DNA from: Gammaproteobacteria bacterium
GTDB lineage: Bacteria > Pseudomonadota > Gammaproteobacteria > Steroidobacterales > Steroidobacteraceae
Assembly (NCBI GenBank): GCA_003164785.1
Contig: PLUE01000062.1
Coordinates: 124,001 to 188,000, forward strand
Length of the DNA stretch: 64,000 nt
Direction: 5' to 3'
In this document: piece after piece, positions 61,149-64,000 of the stretch
How the letters are laid out: every line of letters starts with the position of its first letter
How positions within the stretch are numbered: position 1 is the first letter of the stretch
Translations under genes and position numbers: made by a program
Notes under the pieces: generated by a model
What the model saw: only the letters and a program-made list of their open reading frames with translations
Told to the model about the DNA's origin: nothing
Databases searched by the model: none

Positions 61149-62186
61149 GTGCGGGTCAGTTTATCCAATTCCGATCGCAGTTTCAGTGTCGCTCCGCGCC
61201 AGTCGGTGCTGGAGGCGGCGCTCGACGCGGGCATCAATCTTCCCCACAGCTGCAAGGGCGGCAACTGCGGCGCATGTCGCGGGCGGCTGATCAGCGGAGA
61301 AGTGCATTACGCGAACGGCAGGCCACTGGGGCTGGCGGATTCGGAGGTGCGCGAGGGTTTCATCCTGCTCTGCCAGGCACATGCCCGCAGCGATCTATCG
61401 GTCGAAATCGTCGAGATCAGCAGCGCCGGCAACGCGGCCAGCAAGCGTCTGCCCAGCCGCATCGAGCGCTTGGAACCGCTGGCGCACGACGTGCTTCAGT
61501 TGTTCCTCCGCCTGCCCGCCGCCGAGTCTTTCGATTTCCAACCCGGCCAATACATCGACATCATCCTGCCCGCGGGACGGCGGCGAAGCTTCTCCATCGC
61601 GTCACCGCCGCACGATTCGCGCTTCCTCGAACTGCATGTCAGGCGGGTGCCGGGCGGGGAGTTCACGGAGCCCCTGTTCAGCGCCGATGCGCGCAGCGCG
61701 TTGCTGACCATCGAAGGTCCGTTGGGGCACTTCGTATACCGATCGGACTCGACAGCGCCCATGCTGTTGGTGGGCGGCGGCACCGGGCTGGCGCCGCTGA
61801 AAAGCATCTTGAGGCACGTGCTGGAGAATGCGTTGAACCGAGAGATGATTCTGTACTGGGGGGTGCGGAGCGAGGAAGACCTCTACGCGCACGCAGAACT
61901 CGTCGATTTGGCGGGTCGCTCGATGAATTTTCGCTACGAGCCGGTATTGTCGGAGCCTGGCGCGGGGTGGACCGGTGCGCGCGGCTGGGTGCACGATGCC
62001 GTGCTGCGCGATATCCCGCTAGAGGCCTTCGAGATCTACGCGAGTGGACCACCCGCGATGATCGCGGCGGTGCGGGAGACATTTCCACGGCACGGCGCCG
62101 ATCCCGGACGGATGTTATTCGACTCCTTCGATTACGCGCCGGATTCGCTCGCGCGCCAGCGTAAGACCGCCGCCAACGAGTCCTGA
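61149..62186 (+). CDS. 2Fe-2S ferredoxin-FAD/NAD(P) reductase
   Basis: 345 residues from a GTG at 61149. N-terminal plant-type 2Fe-2S domain with CKGGNCGAC and a later Cys in FILLCQAHA; FNR-type flavin domain with RRSFSIASPP; NAD(P) domain with MLLVGGGTGLAPLKSIL and YASGPPAMI. Related to CDP-6-deoxy-glucoseen reductase and oxygenase reductase components; such genes often lie near ubiquinone or haem genes in gammaproteobacteria as general electron suppliers. Its last 55 bp overlap the convergent hemD. Confidence 0.88.
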   Translation: MRVSLSNSDRSFSVAPRQSVLEAALDAGINLPHSCKGGNCGACRGRLISGEVHYANGRPLGLADSEVREGFILLCQAHARSDLSVEIVEISSAGNAASKRLPSRIERLEPLAHDVLQLFLRLPAAESFDFQPGQYIDIILPAGRRRSFSIASPPHDSRFLELHVRRVPGGEFTEPLFSADARSALLTIEGPLGHFVYRSDSTAPMLLVGGGTGLAPLKSILRHVLENALNREMILYWGVRSEEDLYAHAELVDLAGRSMNFRYEPVLSEPGAGWTGARGWVHDAVLRDIPLEAFEIYASGPPAMIAAVRETFPRHGADPGRMLFDSFDYAPDSLARQRKTAANES

Positions 62187-62902
62187 TCAGCGGCCGATGC
62201 GGCCAGGAGGAACGGGCCCCTCACTCCTTGGGCGCGCACGGCGGCGGCGACACGTTCGCTGGGTACCAGCCAGTGCACCTGGTCGAACGCTCGGCGCAGC
62301 GCCGGCCCGGCCAGTTCCAGCAGATACGTGGCGATGTCGGCACTCGTTGCCGTGATCACGTCGATGTGGTGGTCCGCGAAGCGTCGTTCCAAAACCGCGA
62401 TATCCGCGGGAGCAGGGATGGCGCGTACTCGCTCATAAACCTCGGCGACGACGATCTGCGCCCCGCGCAGTGCGAGCTGCTCTTGCAGCAATTGGCGGCC
62501 GTGCCGTCCCGTCATAATCAACACGCGCTGTCCGTTCACGTTGGCGAGCCTGGGATGCGCCAGCAGGTTCTCGGAATCGAAGCCTGCTGCGGGAGCGGTG
62601 ATTTCCTTGAGCCCTGTCTGAGCCAAGGCCCGTGCGGTTGCCGGGCCAATGGCCACGAGGTCGGGTGTGCCTCGCCGGTCCAGCAATCCAGCGCCGAATT
62701 TGACGGCGTTGGCACTGGTGAAAATCACCAGGTCGACAGATCCGAATCCGTTGCCGACCGGCAACGGAGGCGCAACGGGTTGGATTTCCATGACGGGCAG
62801 ACGGACCACAGTGGCGCCTGCGGACTCCAGCAGGGAGCACAAGGCGGAAGCCTGCTGCTCAGGCCGAGTCACCAGCACCGCGACGCCGGCCAGGGGACCC
62901 AT
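62132..62902 (-). CDS. hemD: uroporphyrinogen-III synthase
   Basis: 256 residues, a divergent family. Features: VLVTRPEQQASALCSLLESAGA, DLVIFTSANAVKFGAGLL, VAIGPATARALAQTG, VLIMTGRHGRQLLQEQLALRGA and DVITATSADIATYLLEL. It cyclises hydroxymethylbilane to uroporphyrinogen III. It lies 2 nt after hemC; the 3' end overlaps the convergent reductase gene by 55 bp. Confidence 0.92.
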   Translation of the reverse strand: MGPLAGVAVLVTRPEQQASALCSLLESAGATVVRLPVMEIQPVAPPLPVGNGFGSVDLVIFTSANAVKFGAGLLDRRGTPDLVAIGPATARALAQTGLKEITAPAAGFDSENLLAHPRLANVNGQRVLIMTGRHGRQLLQEQLALRGAQIVVAEVYERVRAIPAPADIAVLERRFADHHIDVITATSADIATYLLELAGPALRRAFDQVHWLVPSERVAAAVRAQGVRGPFLLAASAADQDSLAAVLRWRASESGA

Positions 62903-62904
62903 GC

Positions 62905-63840
62905 TCAGGCGTGACGCAGCCGGTCAAGGAGAGCGCCGGCCCCGGCCGCCAGCACCCGATCGGCGAGGTCCTGGCCGAGGCGGGAAGCGTCCGTCGCGCT
63001 GCCGGTGATGGAATCACGAAGCAGCCGCGAACCGTCAGGTTCCGCGACGAGGCCGTCGAGCGTCAATCGGTCCCCGGAGAGGATCGCGTACCCGGCAATC
63101 GGCGATTGGCAACTGCCGCCCAGACGGCCGGCGAACGCGCGCTCCGCTTCCATGACGCTGCGCGTCGCCGGGTCATTCAGAGCTCGCAGCCGTTTGCGCG
63201 TATTCGCGTCGTCGGCCCGGCACTCTATGCCGATGATTCCCTGGCTCACCGCGGGGAGGCAGATGGCTGGCTCCAGCCGGGCGGTGATGCGGGACTCCCA
63301 CCCCAGGCGCACCAATCCGGCACACGCCAGGATGATGGCGTCCAGTTCACCATTGTCGAGGCGTCGTAGGCGCGTGTCGACATTGCCTCGCAACGCCTCG
63401 ATCCGCAGATCCGGCCGCTGCGCCAGCAGTTGCGCCTGGCGCCTGAGACTGGACGTGCCGACACGCGCACCGTGGGGTAGATCCTCCAAGCGCTGCGCCT
63501 GAGCGGTCAGCAGCGCGTCGCGAGGATCCGCGCGCGCCAAAACGGCGTCGATCACCAGGTCATCGGGGAGGTCGCCCGGCACATCCTTCATCGAATGCAC
63601 GGCGATATCGGCGTGTCCCTCCTCGAGCGCTACTTCCAACTCCTTGATGAACAGTCCCTTGCCGCCGATGGCCGCAAGACTGCGGTCCTGGATGCGATCA
63701 CCCTTCGTCGTCATCGGTACCAGGTGTACCGAGAGGCCGGGATGAGCATCACGCAGCAAGGCGGCGACGTGCTCGGCCTGCCAAAGCGCAAGCTGGCTCT
63801 TGCGGGTCGCGATCCGCAGAACCGAGGTGCCCTCGCTCAC
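62905..63840 (-). CDS. hemC: hydroxymethylbilane synthase (porphobilinogen deaminase)
   Basis: 311 residues from a GTG at 63840. LRIATRKSQLALWQAEHVA, catalytic Asp in HSMKDVPGDLPDDL, RVGTSSLRRQAQLLA, RGNVDTRLRRLDNGELDAIILACAGL split over two strands, and the dipyrromethane-cofactor Cys in LGGSCQSPIAGYA are present. It makes hydroxymethylbilane from four porphobilinogens. The GTG overlaps the upstream stop. Confidence 0.97.
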   Translation of the reverse strand: MSEGTSVLRIATRKSQLALWQAEHVAALLRDAHPGLSVHLVPMTTKGDRIQDRSLAAIGGKGLFIKELEVALEEGHADIAVHSMKDVPGDLPDDLVIDAVLARADPRDALLTAQAQRLEDLPHGARVGTSSLRRQAQLLAQRPDLRIEALRGNVDTRLRRLDNGELDAIILACAGLVRLGWESRITARLEPAICLPAVSQGIIGIECRADDANTRKRLRALNDPATRSVMEAERAFAGRLGGSCQSPIAGYAILSGDRLTLDGLVAEPDGSRLLRDSITGSATDASRLGQDLADRVLAAGAGALLDRLRHA

Positions 63841-64000
63841 GTCGATCCGGGCGCGACGTCCGGAAACAGCGCCGATTTCAAACGGTAGATCGCGGAGATA
63901 TCCTCATCCCCAAAACCGGCTGCGATCAACTTCGCGTACTCCTGCAGGGTCGATTCGACGATGGGCAATCGAGCGCCGCGTTTGGCGGCCATGTCGCGAC
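63837..64000 (-). CDS. beta-hydroxyacid dehydrogenase (3-hydroxyisobutyrate/tartronate-semialdehyde reductase family), C-terminal end
   Basis: Only the last 53 codons are inside the window (start beyond the right edge). The sequence RDMAAKRGARLPIVEST, then LIAAGFGDEDISAIYRLK, matches the C-terminal helical domain of NAD(P)-dependent beta-hydroxyacid dehydrogenases (the KDxxxA...LP...GxGDEDxSA pattern). The TGA overlaps the hemC GTG. Substrate cannot be judged from this part. Confidence 0.7.
   Translation of the reverse strand, partial: RDMAAKRGARLPIVESTLQEYAKLIAAGFGDEDISAIYRLKSALFPDVAPGST

Noticed and set aside
1-64000. CRISPR arrays, tRNA/rRNA genes, insertion sequences, integrase-flanked islands.
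   Set aside because: No spaced direct repeats, cloverleaf-like intergenic segments or transposase genes were found; the only tyrosine recombinase is the housekeeping xerC. A tRNAscan or repeat search was not possible here.

Overview
The window is 64 kb of GC-rich, tightly packed chromosome. The gene complement and order (mrcA divergent from pilMNOPQ followed by aroK-aroB; tesA divergent from ybbA-ybbP; ubiE-ubiJ-ubiB; hslVU; hemC-hemD; an oxyR/ahpCF pair) are those of a free-living gammaproteobacterium. The many overlapping start/stop codons, GTG starts and the TonB-dependent receptor would suit the Steroidobacterales/Nevskiales area, but the order-level placement is inference. No tRNA, rRNA, CRISPR array, insertion sequence or prophage was seen.

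Layout. 1-4268: end of a Deg-type protease, a TonB-dependent receptor and a small nucleotidyltransferase-like protein. 4274-14301: PBP1A (mrcA, leftward) and the type IV pilus assembly operon pilMNOPQ plus an Ig-repeat surface lipoprotein (rightward). The 339-bp gap between mrcA and pilM carries a clear GEMM-I (c-di-GMP-I) riboswitch reading toward pilM. 14402-18229: aroK, aroB, a dGTPase-like gene and hemE. 18249-25273: fadD, a small lipoprotein, tesA/ybbA/ybbP and an unknown membrane protein. 25353-28631: oxyR divergent from ahpC-ahpF across a near-consensus OxyR operator. 28785-35503: NUDIX hydrolase, YebC, DEAD-box helicase with a 34-residue lysine-rich neighbour, hydroxyacid dehydrogenase, rhomboid protease, ApbE, YajQ. 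35543-37934: an ABC exporter and a conserved hypothetical.

37931-44594 is a complete tryptophan pathway, trpE-G-D-C-F-B-A. It is headed by an unannotated 25-codon leader peptide with Trp-Trp-Trp and a terminator/antiterminator set, i.e. a classical attenuator. 45234-51602 is the most unusual block: a sigma-54 AAA+ activator with no sensory domain, a NarL-type response regulator, a lone receiver, a textbook sigma-54 promoter, two DUF4398 lipoproteins (one with an OmpA peptidoglycan-binding domain), a convergent CHASE3 histidine kinase, and ElaB/YqjD-, YqjE- and YqjK-like membrane genes. It reads as a self-contained envelope-response module.

51679-64000 is housekeeping: ubiB, ubiJ, ubiE, hslU, hslV, xerC, dapF, an orphan ParA-like ATPase, a sugar-epimerase-like protein, a 2Fe-2S reductase, hemD, hemC and the end of a beta-hydroxyacid dehydrogenase.

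The main regulatory readings are: c-di-GMP control of pilus assembly, attenuation of trp, OxyR control of peroxide defence, and sigma-54 control of the DUF4398/OmpA pair. All are sequence-based predictions.
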